Translations under genes and position numbers: made by a program
In this document: positions 35,005 through 43,101 of the stretch, in pieces
Layout of the letters: each line of letters opens with the position of its first letter
How positions within the stretch are numbered: the first letter of the stretch is position 1
The notes under the pieces: generated by a model
Seen by the model: the letters and a program-made list of their open reading frames with translations, nothing else
The model's database searches: none
Told to the model about the DNA's origin: nothing
Origin: an uncultured Oscillospiraceae bacterium
Lineage (GTDB): Bacteria > Bacillota > Clostridia > Oscillospirales > Oscillospiraceae
Direction of reading: 5' to 3'
Assembly (NCBI GenBank): GCA_944385035.1
Contig: CALWVV010000003.1
Coordinates: forward strand, 62,001 to 126,000
Length of the DNA stretch: 64,000 nucleotides

Positions 35005-35466
35005 ATGTACTACGAAATTGTCCCTATGGACCGCAGCCATATCTCCCAAATCGCCCAGTTGGAGCGGGAGTGCTTCTCCACCCCCTGGACCGAGGCCATG
35101 CTGGAGGAGGAGCTCTTTAACCCCCAGGCCAGCTTCATCGTGGCCGAAGACGGCGAGGGCAACATTCTGGGCTACGCCGGGCTTCACGTGGTGCTGGACG
35201 AGGGCTACATCGACAACATCGCTGTACAGCCCGATGCCCGCCGCCACGGAGTGGCCTCGGCTCTGCTGGATGTATACTGCCGGTTCGGTGCGGTGAATCT
35301 GGCGTTCCTCACACTGGAGGTTCGGGCCTCCAACCAAGCGGCCATCGGTCTTTATGAGAAGTACGGCTTCCAGCGTGCGGGCCTGCGTCCGGGCTATTAC
35401 CAGCAGCCCCGTGAGGACGCGGTCATCATGACTCGGGAATTTTCCCAGAATGAGAATAAGGAGTAA
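35005..35466 (+). CDS. rimI: Ribosomal protein S18 alanine N-acetyltransferase
   Basis: A 153-residue GNAT acetyltransferase. The acetyl-CoA loop is VQPDARRHGVASALL, followed by LEVRASNQAAIGLYEKYGF and the C-terminal GYY typical of RimI. It acetylates the N terminus of S18, and in Firmicutes may act on other proteins. A TATAAT at 34983-34988 and AGGAG before the ATG support the start. It is five bases upstream of tsaD, a conserved pairing; tsaB and tsaE, often in the same operon, are not here. Confidence 0.9.
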   Translation: MYYEIVPMDRSHISQIAQLERECFSTPWTEAMLEEELFNPQASFIVAEDGEGNILGYAGLHVVLDEGYIDNIAVQPDARRHGVASALLDVYCRFGAVNLAFLTLEVRASNQAAIGLYEKYGFQRAGLRPGYYQQPREDAVIMTREFSQNENKE

Positions 35467-35471
35467 ATGCC

Positions 35472-36482
35472 ATGATCATCCTTGCCATTGAATCCTCCTG
35501 CGACGACACCGCCGCCGCTGTGGTCAAAGACGGCCGGACCGTGCTGTCCAGCTGTGTCTCCTCCCAGATCGAGATGCACACCATCTACGGAGGCGTAGTC
35601 CCTGAGATCGCATCCCGGAAGCACATCGAGGCGGTATATGGTCTGGCAGATCAGGCTCTGTCCGATGCGGGCCTGGCCCGGACAGATCTGGATGCCATCG
35701 CTGTTACCTACGCCCCCGGCCTCATTGGGGCGGTGCTGGTGGGGGTAAACTTCGCCAAGGGAGCGGCCGCCTCTCTGGGGCTCCCTCTCATTCCCGTCCA
35801 TCATGTCCGGGGACATATTGCCGCCAATTACATCACCCACCCGGATTTGGAGCCCCCCTTTGTGTGCCTTTGTATCTCCGGGGGCACCACTGCCATTGTG
35901 GATGTAAAATCCTATACCGAGATGGAAATTATGGGCGGTACACGGGACGATGCGGCGGGAGAATGCTTTGACAAGGTAGCCCGTGTGCTGGGCATCGGTT
36001 ACCCCGGCGGAGCCCCCATGGACAGACTGTCCCAGGGAGGAGACGACCGTAAGTATGAGCTCCCCGTGGCCCATGTAGCCGGGGCGGAGCTGGACATGTC
36101 CTTCTCCGGCTTAAAGACCGCCAGCCTCAACCTCATCCACAACGCCCAGCAGAAGGGAGAGGACCTGGATCTGCCCGCCTTTGCCGCCAGCTTTGGCCGG
36201 GCGGTGAGCGACTCTTTGGTCCCCCGTGCCATGGCCGCCCTGCAGGCCAAAGGGTACGGCAAGCTGGCTGTGGCCGGAGGTGTGGCCGCCAACAGCCGCA
36301 TCCGCAGTGACCTCCAGGCCGCCTGTGCCCAAAGCAGAGATAAACTCTATCTCCCGGAGCTTCGCTACTGCGGCGACAACGCCGCTATGATCGGCTGTCA
36401 GGGGTATTATGAATACCAGGCCGGGCACCTGGCTGGCCTTGACCTGAACGCCTACGCCACCCGAGATATCTCTCTGGGATAA
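35472..36482 (+). CDS. tsaD: tRNA N6-adenosine threonylcarbamoyltransferase
   Basis: A 336-residue ASKHA-fold enzyme. Signature elements are AIESSCDDTAAAVV at the N terminus, the metal-binding histidines in VHHVRGHIAANY, ISGGTTAI, and GGVAANSRIR. With TsaB and TsaE it transfers the threonylcarbamoyl group to A37 of ANN-decoding tRNAs. AAGGAG precedes the ATG. Length is standard. Confidence 0.96.
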   Translation: MIILAIESSCDDTAAAVVKDGRTVLSSCVSSQIEMHTIYGGVVPEIASRKHIEAVYGLADQALSDAGLARTDLDAIAVTYAPGLIGAVLVGVNFAKGAAASLGLPLIPVHHVRGHIAANYITHPDLEPPFVCLCISGGTTAIVDVKSYTEMEIMGGTRDDAAGECFDKVARVLGIGYPGGAPMDRLSQGGDDRKYELPVAHVAGAELDMSFSGLKTASLNLIHNAQQKGEDLDLPAFAASFGRAVSDSLVPRAMAALQAKGYGKLAVAGGVAANSRIRSDLQAACAQSRDKLYLPELRYCGDNAAMIGCQGYYEYQAGHLAGLDLNAYATRDISLG

Positions 36483-36750
36483 CCGCTGTTTCCGGAGAGT
36501 TATCCACATTATGTCATCTCAGTTTTACAATTTTATTTTACCAATTTCAAACAGTTTAACTGTTTGTTTTGTATTTTCGTCCTTTCTCGACAGTTTTCCA
36601 CACTTGAATTGTGGAAAACCATGTGGAAAATGTGGAGATTCTTTTTGGCGCCCGTTATGTATAACCGTTATGTAAATCTATTGACCGGAAATCTTTTTCC
36701 ATTTTGCGTCATTTACAGGCCAAAGAACGAAAAAAATCTCATTTTCTCTC
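36483..36750. promoter_or_regulatory. AT-rich spacer with DnaA-box-like sites and a palindrome
   Basis: This 268-base gap before the infC promoter is much more AT-rich than its surroundings and has no gene. It holds a perfect DnaA box TTATCCACA at 36500-36508, and three TTTTCCACA-type variants: 36594-36602 (+), 36610-36618 (-) and 36622-36630 (-). The middle two form an inverted repeat GTTTTCCACA...TGTGGAAAAC. A separate perfect palindrome AAACAGTT-T-AACTGTTT lies at 36549-36565. DnaA binding is a prediction. Confidence 0.5.
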
Positions 36751-36779
36751 TTGACAGTGTCATGTTCCAGTGCTATAAT
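36751..36779 (+). promoter_or_regulatory. Promoter of infC-rpmI-rplT
   Basis: TTGACA, 17 bases, TATAAT: full consensus in both boxes. Confidence 0.9.
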
Positions 36780-36785
36780 TCCAAC

Positions 36786-36939
36786 GCACAAGTAAGCAGG
36801 TACGGTTCCCCGTCCTCACCCCAGGCCAGAGCCAAAGGGTTAACAAGTAACAATTCCGCCGAAGCTTCGGCGCTATTTTGTTGTGATGTGGGGGCCAAAC
36901 CGGCAACCCACATTTTTTATTGTCTGGAGGTGCTTTCCC
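36786..36939 (+). ncRNA. Structured leader of the infC operon (L20-leader-type attenuator)
   Basis: About 150 bases of untranslated RNA between promoter and infC. It contains a perfect 16-base palindrome CGCCGAAGCTTCGGCG (36857-36872) and, close to the ribosome site, an intrinsic terminator at 36886-36920. In Firmicutes this operon is autoregulated by L20, which binds the leader and favours premature termination. Position and architecture fit that mechanism; the L20-binding fold itself was not modelled. Confidence 0.65.
36886..36920 (+). terminator. Attenuator terminator in the infC leader
   Basis: ATGTGGG-GGCC pairs with GGC-CCCACAT around AAACC, with two unpaired A, then TTTTTTATT. It lies just before the infC ribosome site at 36926. 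Confidence 0.7.
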
Positions 36940-37470
36940 ATCGCTAACACAGGTCATCAAACCAACGAGGAGATTCGCGACAAAGAAGTCAGACTGATTT
37001 CCGAGTCCGGCGAACAGCTGGGCATCATGTCCTCTCAGGAGGCCCTTCGCCTGGCGGAAGAACACAATCTGGATCTGGTCAAGATCTCGCCCAACGCCGT
37101 TCCCCCGGTCTGCAAGCTGATGGATTACGGCAAGTTTCGGTTCGAACAGACCAAGCGCGAGAAGGAAGCCCGCAAGAATCAGCGCGTGGTGGAGATCAAG
37201 GAGATCCGCATGTCTCCCAGCATTGACGTCAACGACTTCAATGTAAAGCTGAGAAATGCCCAGAAGTTTCTGGCCGACGGCAACCGGTGCAAGGTCACCG
37301 TCCGCTTCCGCGGCCGGGAAATGGCTCACACCAACATCGGCCAGGATCTGCTGCTGAAGTTTGCCGAGGAATGCGGCGAACAGGCAGTGATGGATAAATC
37401 CCCCAAGCTTGAGGGCCGGCACATGTCCATTTTCCTGTCCCCCAAGCCTGCCAAGGATGCCAAAAAGTAA
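36940..37470 (+). CDS. infC: Translation initiation factor IF-3 (ATC start)
   Basis: A 176-residue IF-3. The N-terminal domain has TNEEIRDKEVRLI and VCKLMDYGKFRFEQ; the C-terminal domain carries KEIRMSPSIDVNDF and VTVRFRGREMAH. It prevents premature subunit joining and checks initiator tRNA. No ATG, GTG or TTG is correctly placed: GGAGGTG is followed after seven bases by ATC GCT AAC. A rare ATT/ATC/ATA start is a known feature of infC genes, allowing IF-3 to repress its own translation. First gene of infC-rpmI-rplT. Confidence 0.93.
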   Translation: MANTGHQTNEEIRDKEVRLISESGEQLGIMSSQEALRLAEEHNLDLVKISPNAVPPVCKLMDYGKFRFEQTKREKEARKNQRVVEIKEIRMSPSIDVNDFNVKLRNAQKFLADGNRCKVTVRFRGREMAHTNIGQDLLLKFAEECGEQAVMDKSPKLEGRHMSIFLSPKPAKDAKK

Positions 37471-37488
37471 GTAAAGGAGTTTTCTGTT

Positions 37489-37698
37489 ATGCCGAAGATC
37501 AAGATCAAGACTCACAGCGGCGCTAAGAAGCGCTTCTCTCTCACCAAAACCGGCAAGGTCAAGCGCGCCATGACCAAGAAGCGTCACCTGCTCAATGGCC
37601 ACGGCAAGACCACCAAGTTGAAGCGGGCTCTGCGCGGCACCACCTACGCCGACAAGACCAACGAGGCCGCCATCAAGCGCATGATCCTGTACAAGTAA
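37489..37698 (+). CDS. rpmI: 50S ribosomal protein L35
   Basis: A 69-residue basic protein starting MPKIKIKTHSGAKKRF, with the conserved KRHLLNGHGKTTK. AAGGAG precedes the ATG. Part of the large subunit; 18 bases after infC. Confidence 0.97.
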   Translation: MPKIKIKTHSGAKKRFSLTKTGKVKRAMTKKRHLLNGHGKTTKLKRALRGTTYADKTNEAAIKRMILYK

Positions 37699-37718
37699 GA
37701 TAAGGGAGGGAACGAACA

Positions 37719-38075
37719 ATGGCAAGAGTTAAGGGCGCGATGATGACGCGCAAGAGAAGAAATAAGATCCTGAAGATGGCCAAGGGCTACTGGGGCTCCA
37801 AGTCCAAGCACTTCAAGATGGCCAACCAGGCCGTGATGAAGTCCGGCGTTTATGCCTACACCGGCCGCAAGCTGAAGAAGCGCGACTTCCGTCAGCTGTG
37901 GATCGCCCGTATCAATGCCGCTTGCAAGCTCAACGGCATGAACTACTCCACCTTCATGAATGGTCTGAAGAAGTCCGGCATCGTGATCAACCGCAAGATG
38001 CTGGCCGAGCTGGCTGTCAACGACAAGGCCGCTTTCACCCAGCTGACCGAGACCGCCAAGAAGGCCCTGGCCTGA
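37719..38075 (+). CDS. rplT: 50S ribosomal protein L20
   Basis: A 118-residue protein: [16 protein letters not shown] at the basic N terminus, then [15 protein letters not shown] and [14 protein letters not shown]. It is needed for early 50S assembly and is the likely repressor of this operon through the leader RNA. AGGGAGG precedes the ATG; 20 bases after rpmI. Confidence 0.97.
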   Translation: MARVKGAMMTRKRRNKILKMAKGYWGSKSKHFKMANQAVMKSGVYAYTGRKLKKRDFRQLWIARINAACKLNGMNYSTFMNGLKKSGIVINRKMLAELAVNDKAAFTQLTETAKKALA

Positions 38076-38094
38076 GGCTGATCCGTTCCAATTC

Positions 38095-38127
38095 TCCCGG
38101 CGCCCTTTCCGGCGCCGGGATTTTTAT
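38095..38127 (+). terminator. Terminator of infC-rpmI-rplT
   Basis: TCCCGGCGCC, CTTTCC, GGCGCCGGGA, TTTTTATTTT. Confidence 0.9.
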
Positions 38128-38196
38128 TTTCTCTTGCGAAACCGCAGGTTTTCCCTTATCATGGAAGAAAGAACATCCGGAAAGGGGGTGGGCAAG

Positions 38197-39513
38197 GTGG
38201 ATTGGCCAAATCTCAGCCATCTTTCTCTCTTTCACCTGAAATACCGGCAGCGCCAGCTGCTCATCGGGCTGTTGGTAGCTCTGTCCGGGCAGCTTTACTT
38301 ATCGGTGTGGGCAGAGGGGTTCCGGGTCTCCGCCGCGGTCATTTTGTACCCCGCCCTGCTGGTCACCATGATGCGCGACAGCCATCGTCCCAGCACCGGA
38401 TTGGTAACCGGACTGTGCGTGCTGTTCATCCGTACGGTAATCGATCTGTTCCAGGGCACGCAGTTGCTTCGCGCCCTGATTTTGGAATATCCCGGCGGCG
38501 TGTTTTATCTCTGTTACGATGCCCTCTTATGCCTGTTGGTGCGGGACCGGAGATACGTCTCCCCCATGCGTCTGTGGGCCGTATTCCTGCTGTGCGACCT
38601 GGCGTCCAATTCCGTCAATTTACTGCTCTCCAGCCATCTGCACCCCCAGGCCGCCTCGTTTCCTCCCGCCCTCTCTCTGGCCGGGCTGGCCTTTGCCCGC
38701 TCCTTCACCGCCTGTGCCATTTTGTGGGTCTCCAAAAGCTACCGCCAGCTGCTGATCCGGGAGGAGCACGAGCATCGGTACCGCCGGCTGTTTTTGATGA
38801 CTGCCAGTTTGAAGACGGAGCTTTATTTTTTAAAAAAGGATGCCGAGGACATTGAAGGGGTCATGTCCAACGCATACCGCCTCTATGAGCGTCTGGAGGA
38901 ACACGCCGATCCGGAGCTGGCCTCCCTGGCCCTGTCCATCGCCAGGGATGTCCACGAGGTCAAAAAGGACAATCTGCGCATTATCCGCGGGCTGGAAGAA
39001 AATGTGGCAGAGGCCTACGACCACGAGGATATGTCCCTTCAGGACCTGCTGAACATTTTGGAGATCTCCACCCGTCAGTTTTTAGGCAAGCAGAGAGCGG
39101 ATATCCGCCTGGAGTGTCACTGTCAGTCTGATTTCTCCGTCCGGGAGCACTATCGTTTGCTCTCTATTTTGAAAAATCTGGTGACCAACGCGGTGGAAGC
39201 CATTCAGGCAGGAAAGGGGCAAGGAGTTGTCCGGGTGGAGACGAAAACCGATGGGGAGGATTTTCTGCTCCTTGTCTCGGACAATGGCCCTGGAATTCCC
39301 CCAAGAGCCATCAAAATGCTCTTCCAGGTTGGCTACTCCACCAAATTCAACGCCGCCACCGGCGACATAAACCGAGGCGTAGGGCTCCCCGCTGTCCACT
39401 ACATCGTGGAGGAGCTGGGAGGCTCCATCCAGGTAGAATCCCAGTTAAAGCAAGGGACCGTTTTTCAAGTGCGCCTTCCCCTAAGCGCCATTGCAGGAGG
39501 TGACAGGACATGA
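38197..39513 (+). CDS. Sensor histidine kinase (GlnK/YcbA-like)
   Basis: A 438-residue membrane kinase. About six hydrophobic segments fill residues 20-180 with no large extracellular domain. The probable phosphoacceptor is His253 in ARDVHEVKKDNLRI. The ATPase domain has the N box LVTNAVEAIQ, G1 SDNGPGIP, F box LFQVGYSTKF and G2 GVGLPAVHYIVEELGG. GTG at 38197 is chosen because AAAGGGGGTGG lies just upstream; ATG 38161 has no ribosome site. It overlaps the regulator gene by four bases. The partner has a YcbB-type output domain, so the pair resembles the glutamine-responsive GlnK/GlnL system of Bacillus. Confidence 0.83.
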   Translation: MDWPNLSHLSLFHLKYRQRQLLIGLLVALSGQLYLSVWAEGFRVSAAVILYPALLVTMMRDSHRPSTGLVTGLCVLFIRTVIDLFQGTQLLRALILEYPGGVFYLCYDALLCLLVRDRRYVSPMRLWAVFLLCDLASNSVNLLLSSHLHPQAASFPPALSLAGLAFARSFTACAILWVSKSYRQLLIREEHEHRYRRLFLMTASLKTELYFLKKDAEDIEGVMSNAYRLYERLEEHADPELASLALSIARDVHEVKKDNLRIIRGLEENVAEAYDHEDMSLQDLLNILEISTRQFLGKQRADIRLECHCQSDFSVREHYRLLSILKNLVTNAVEAIQAGKGQGVVRVETKTDGEDFLLLVSDNGPGIPPRAIKMLFQVGYSTKFNAATGDINRGVGLPAVHYIVEELGGSIQVESQLKQGTVFQVRLPLSAIAGGDRT

Positions 39514-40352
39514 GAATCTATATCATTGAAGATGACCTCTCCGTCATTGGCATCCTGGAGGACATTGTGGAGGGCAGCGGTCTGGGCACCATCTGCGGCG
39601 ACACAGGGGACGGTCCTCCCGACCTGCCCCAGATCCTTGCCCTGGCCCCCGACCTCATTCTCATCGACCTGCTCATGCCGGAAAAGGACGGCATTCAGGT
39701 CGTTCGAGAACTGCGGGAGATGGGCTCCGAGGCTAAGTTTATCATGATCTCCCAGGTATCTGCCAAAGAGATGATCGCAAAGGCCTACACGGCCGGCATC
39801 TCCTTTTTCATCCAAAAGCCCATTAACCTCATCGAGGTACGGCAGGTCATCACCACGGTCAAAACACAAATCGAAAACGAGCGCGCCCTCAAGACCATAC
39901 AGGGGGTCTTTGCCGGACGGGATACCGCCGTCTCCCCCCAGCCCGCTTCTCCCTCCGACTACCGGCTCAAACGCCTGAAATATATCCTCAGCCAATTGGG
40001 TATGGCCGGGGAGAAGGGGGCCAAAGATATTATGGATCTGTGTGCCCTGCTGCTGGAGGAGGGAGGCAGTGCCTCCCAAATTCCCGTGTCCACCCTGTGT
40101 ACCCGCCTGCCTGGGCCGCCCAAGACCATTGAACAGCGGGCCCGCCGGGCGGTGGACCGCTGTCTGAGCCACATGGCCAGCCTGGGTTTGGAAGATTACA
40201 ACAACGAAGTATTTCTTCGCTATGCCGCCCGGCTGTTTCCCTTTCAGGAGGTCCGGGCCGAGATGGCCTTTCAGCAGGGAAAGGGTCAGCACGGCAAGGC
40301 CAGTCTCAAAAAATTTCTGGATGGTCTGATTCTTCTTCTGGAAGAGGAATGA
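39510..40352 (+). CDS. Response regulator with YcbB/GlnL-type output domain
   Basis: A 280-residue regulator. The receiver domain spans residues 1-120 with acidic pocket EDD (7-9), phosphorylation site Asp53 in LILIDLLMPEKDG and conserved lysine in FFIQKPINL. After a Pro/Ser linker, residues about 145-270 form a helical output domain resembling YcbB of Bacillus GlnL. GlnL activates glutaminase and glutamine uptake genes; here the next gene is the glutamate carrier gltS, 333 bases downstream behind a terminator. Control of gltS by this pair is inference from position. Confidence 0.83.
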   Translation: MRIYIIEDDLSVIGILEDIVEGSGLGTICGDTGDGPPDLPQILALAPDLILIDLLMPEKDGIQVVRELREMGSEAKFIMISQVSAKEMIAKAYTAGISFFIQKPINLIEVRQVITTVKTQIENERALKTIQGVFAGRDTAVSPQPASPSDYRLKRLKYILSQLGMAGEKGAKDIMDLCALLLEEGGSASQIPVSTLCTRLPGPPKTIEQRARRAVDRCLSHMASLGLEDYNNEVFLRYAARLFPFQEVRAEMAFQQGKGQHGKASLKKFLDGLILLLEEE

Positions 40353-40377
40353 CTGCCGGTCTATCTGACAGGAACAG

Positions 40378-40415
40378 GCTTCCGAACCATACGGTTCGGA
40401 AGCCTTCGTTTTTCT
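40378..40415 (+). terminator. Terminator of the two-component operon
   Basis: GGCTTCCGAACC, ATAC, GGTTCGGAAGCC, TTCGTTTTT. Confidence 0.88.
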
Positions 40416-40685
40416 TCACTGATTCATTTCTTACCTTCACCAGTCCATTGGATCGGCGATTTTTTTACCGTTTTGCCGTTTTCATTTGTTCAAAGGCGAC
40501 AAAAAGGAAGAAATCGCTTTGTTATTTTAAGAGAAGTTTTTTTGACCCTGTCGGAATCTGAAGTTTTTTGATGGTGGCCGATTACAATGACGTTGTAATG
40601 AGGGCCGCAGGAATCGCGGCCGATCCCTGGGCAGAAACTGGCGCACTGCCCAGGCCAATTCGTGGAGAAAGAAGGAGAGATCCCA
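40416..40685 (+). promoter_or_regulatory. Regulatory spacer upstream of gltS
   Basis: 270 bases without a gene. A T-tract array TTTT-ACCG-TTTT-GCCG-TTTT with eight-base period lies at about 40463-40484, and a dyad ATTACAA-TGACG-TTGTAAT at 40581-40599. No convincing -35/-10 pair is found, which fits an activator-dependent promoter. AAGGAGAG precedes gltS. Confidence 0.4.
40581..40599. repeat. Operator-like inverted repeat upstream of gltS
   Basis: Seven-base perfect arms ATTACAA and TTGTAAT around TGACG, about 87 bases before the gltS start. Size and spacing suit a dimeric regulator; the binding protein is unknown. Confidence 0.45.
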
Positions 40686-41930
40686 ATGTTAGAAATTACA
40701 CTCAACATGTATCAGACCGCAGCCATCGCTATGCTGCTGTTTGTGGTGGGCCGCTTCCTCACCAACCGTGTGGAATTTTTGAGAAAATGCTGCATCCCCG
40801 CCCCGGTGGTGGGCGGCCTGATCTTTGCCATCGCCCACCTGGCCCTGCGCGTGGCGGGTGTGGTACAGTTTACCTTTGATTCCAACGTGAAGGACTTCTT
40901 CATGACCCTGTTCTTCACCAGCGTGGGCTACACCGCCTGCTTCCGTCTGCTGAAAAAGGGCGGCAAAAAGGTGGTTACCTTCCTCCTTGTGGCCATTGTC
41001 ATGGTATTTCTCCAAAACATCGTCAGCTCCGTTCTGGCCGGAGTCTTTGATTGGGACCTGCGCCTGGGCCTGTGCACCGGCTCCATTCCCATGGTGGGCG
41101 GCCACGGCACCGCCGGATCCTATGGTCCCATGATGGAAAAGGATCTGCAAATTGCCTCTGCCAACGCCATCGCGGTGGCCGCCGCCACCTACGGTCTGGT
41201 GGCCGGCTCCCTCATGGGCGGCCCCACCGCCCGGAGCATCATCAACCGCTTCGGTCTGAAGTCCAATGAAAGCACCGAAGAACTGATGGAAATGGCCGAC
41301 GAGTCCGCCGAGGACAAGGCCAAGGCCGAGCGTGTGGACACCGAGTCCTTCACCAACGCCGCGATCCTGCTTATCGTGGCCTCTGGTTTGGGCACCCTGC
41401 TCACCATGGCGCTGAACAACATCCATATCCAGATCGGAAACTTTGAGTTCACCTTCACCTTCCCCACCTACATCGGCGCCATGCTCATCGCCGCTGTCAT
41501 CCGCAACTTCTGCGATGCCCGTCACATTGTTCTGCCCGCAAAGGCTTTGGACCTGTGGGGCAACGTATCCCTGTCCATCTTCCTGGCCATCGCCCTTATG
41601 TCCGTGGCTTTGTGGGATCTGGCCAAGGTAGCCGGCCCCATGATCGCCATGCTCCTGGCCCAGACCGTCCTCATGTTCTTCTTTGCCCGTTTCGTGGTGT
41701 TCACCATTATGGGCCGGGATTACGAGGCCGCTGTTATGACCGCCGCCTTCTGCGGCTTCGGCATGGGCGCCACGCCCAACGCCATGGCCAACATGCAGGC
41801 CGTCACCAAGCAGTATGGACCCGCTCCCCAGGCCTACTTCATCGTCCCCCTGGTGGGCTCCCTGTTCATCGACTTCTTCAACGGCCTGATCATCACCGGC
41901 TTTTTGAACATCCTGCCCATCTTTGGCTGA
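40686..41930 (+). CDS. gltS: Sodium/glutamate symporter
   Basis: A 414-residue carrier of the ESS family. About ten helices in two inverted halves, with re-entrant motifs GSIPMVGGHGTAGSYG in the first half and GFGMGATPNAMANMQA in the second, where glutamate and Na+ bind. It imports glutamate with sodium. The ATG at 40686 follows AAGGAGAG. A long charged loop (ESTEELMEMADESAEDK) separates the halves. It follows a GlnK/GlnL-like pair and may be its target. Confidence 0.93.
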   Translation: MLEITLNMYQTAAIAMLLFVVGRFLTNRVEFLRKCCIPAPVVGGLIFAIAHLALRVAGVVQFTFDSNVKDFFMTLFFTSVGYTACFRLLKKGGKKVVTFLLVAIVMVFLQNIVSSVLAGVFDWDLRLGLCTGSIPMVGGHGTAGSYGPMMEKDLQIASANAIAVAAATYGLVAGSLMGGPTARSIINRFGLKSNESTEELMEMADESAEDKAKAERVDTESFTNAAILLIVASGLGTLLTMALNNIHIQIGNFEFTFTFPTYIGAMLIAAVIRNFCDARHIVLPAKALDLWGNVSLSIFLAIALMSVALWDLAKVAGPMIAMLLAQTVLMFFFARFVVFTIMGRDYEAAVMTAAFCGFGMGATPNAMANMQAVTKQYGPAPQAYFIVPLVGSLFIDFFNGLIITGFLNILPIFG

Positions 41931-41942
41931 TCCGTACCACAA

Positions 41943-41983
41943 ACAAAGCCCGCCCCAATCCGGGGCGGGCCATTTGTTTTTAT
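41943..41983. terminator. Bidirectional terminator between gltS and queH
   Basis: GCCCGCCCC, AATC, GGGGCGGGC with T-rich flanks on both strands, serving convergent genes. Confidence 0.85.
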
Positions 41984-42555
41984 TGTACCTTCTCCTGTTC
42001 CAACCGCTTTGCCATCTTTTTTCGCTTGGCGGCCATGTAGCGGTCCTCTTCACTGAAAATGCAGCCGCAGTACTTCTGCATATAAAATCCGTGCTCTCGG
42101 GCAAAGGCCTGCCCGTCCTGAAAGAGGGGCCTGAAATCCCGGTAGAGAAACGCCACCCCATACTTCTCCCCCATCTCCCGTGCCACAGCGGCAATGGCCT
42201 CGTGGCGCTGGTAGGGAGAAATGAGCAGGGAGGTAGTAAAGCTGTCATAGCCGTTTTCCGCGGCAAACCGGGCTGTCTCCTCCATGCGCACCCGGTAACA
42301 GTAGGCACACCGGCCGTCGATATCTCCGGCCACGGCGGTAATAAAGGAGCGCAGGTCATAGCAGCCGCCGATGATCAGCTTCATGCCGATCTCCTTGGCG
42401 TAATCCTCCAGGGTGCGCTTGCGGGCCTGATACTCGGTATAGGGGTGGATGTTGGGATTAAACCAGAAGCCTGTCACCTGCATCCCCTCCTCCCGCAGCT
42501 GGGCGATGGGACGGTTGGCACAGGGGGCGCAGCAGATATGCATGAGGGTATTCAT
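41980..42555 (-). CDS. queH: Epoxyqueuosine reductase QueH
   Basis: A 191-residue protein with cysteine motifs of QueH: HICCAPCANRP at the N terminus, GRCAYCYRVRM in the middle and QKYCGCIFSEEDRY near the end. These bind an Fe-S cluster and metal and reduce epoxyqueuosine to queuosine in tRNA. Start ATG at 42555 overlaps the stop of the SLOG-family gene, so the two are coupled. No other queuosine gene is in the window. Confidence 0.9.
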   Translation of the reverse strand: MNTLMHICCAPCANRPIAQLREEGMQVTGFWFNPNIHPYTEYQARKRTLEDYAKEIGMKLIIGGCYDLRSFITAVAGDIDGRCAYCYRVRMEETARFAAENGYDSFTTSLLISPYQRHEAIAAVAREMGEKYGVAFLYRDFRPLFQDGQAFAREHGFYMQKYCGCIFSEEDRYMAAKRKKMAKRLEQEKVQ

Positions 42556-43064
42556 GTCTCTTCCTCCAGGTCCAGAATATCAGTCTCCCGCTTTTTCTGC
42601 AGGGCATAGGCCAGGGTCTGGGCAGTACCTCCCTTTGGCTCTCCGTTGTAGAGGGCGATGATGCGGGCAGAACGGTCCACCATATAGCGGTTTCGCCGCA
42701 TCATGCAGAAGCGGTCGTAATGGTGCTGCACCAGGGTCTCATAGTCGCACTGGTCCAAAATGGCCCAGTACTGCCGCTTTTCCTCCGCCGTCCAGCTGTC
42801 TGCCTGGTTCTCACAGGGGCGTACCCCCTCCAGGGTAACGTCCGGACGTTGTTCCCGCAGCTTCAGCACCGCCTGGGCAAAGTAGAGGTCGCCGCCCTTG
42901 GCCATGCCGCACATAAAGTGACGAAATCCCGCCGCATAGGCCCGCTCCAGGGCCTGGGCAATCTGTTCCTTGGCCCTGATGCACCGCGGGTCATCCTCAC
43001 GATTGCCCCAGGGCAGCTTATCCGGCCGGTGCCCGGTAAAGCAGCAGGTTGTCTCACGCTCCAT
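42552..43064 (-). CDS. YpsA-like SLOG family protein (DUF1273)
   Basis: A 170-residue Rossmann-like protein. The opening CCFTGHRPDKL, the central FMCGMAKGGDLYFAQ and the late IIALYNGEPKGGTAQT are the SLOG/DUF1273 nucleotide-binding features. YpsA of Bacillus affects cell division and stress; the molecular activity is unknown. The gene overlaps queH by four bases. Confidence 0.82.
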   Translation of the reverse strand: MERETTCCFTGHRPDKLPWGNREDDPRCIRAKEQIAQALERAYAAGFRHFMCGMAKGGDLYFAQAVLKLREQRPDVTLEGVRPCENQADSWTAEEKRQYWAILDQCDYETLVQHHYDRFCMMRRNRYMVDRSARIIALYNGEPKGGTAQTLAYALQKKRETDILDLEEET

Positions 43065-43101
43065 GGCCGTTTCCTCCTTCCTTGCCCGTTTGCTCCATCC
43101 A

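Noticed and set aside
40628..40645. TGG...GC pattern resembling a sigma-54 -24/-12 promoter upstream of gltS
   Set aside because: GG and GC have the right ten-base spacing, but the flanking bases fit poorly (GCAG for CACG, TG for TT), and no AAA+ activator is encoded nearby.
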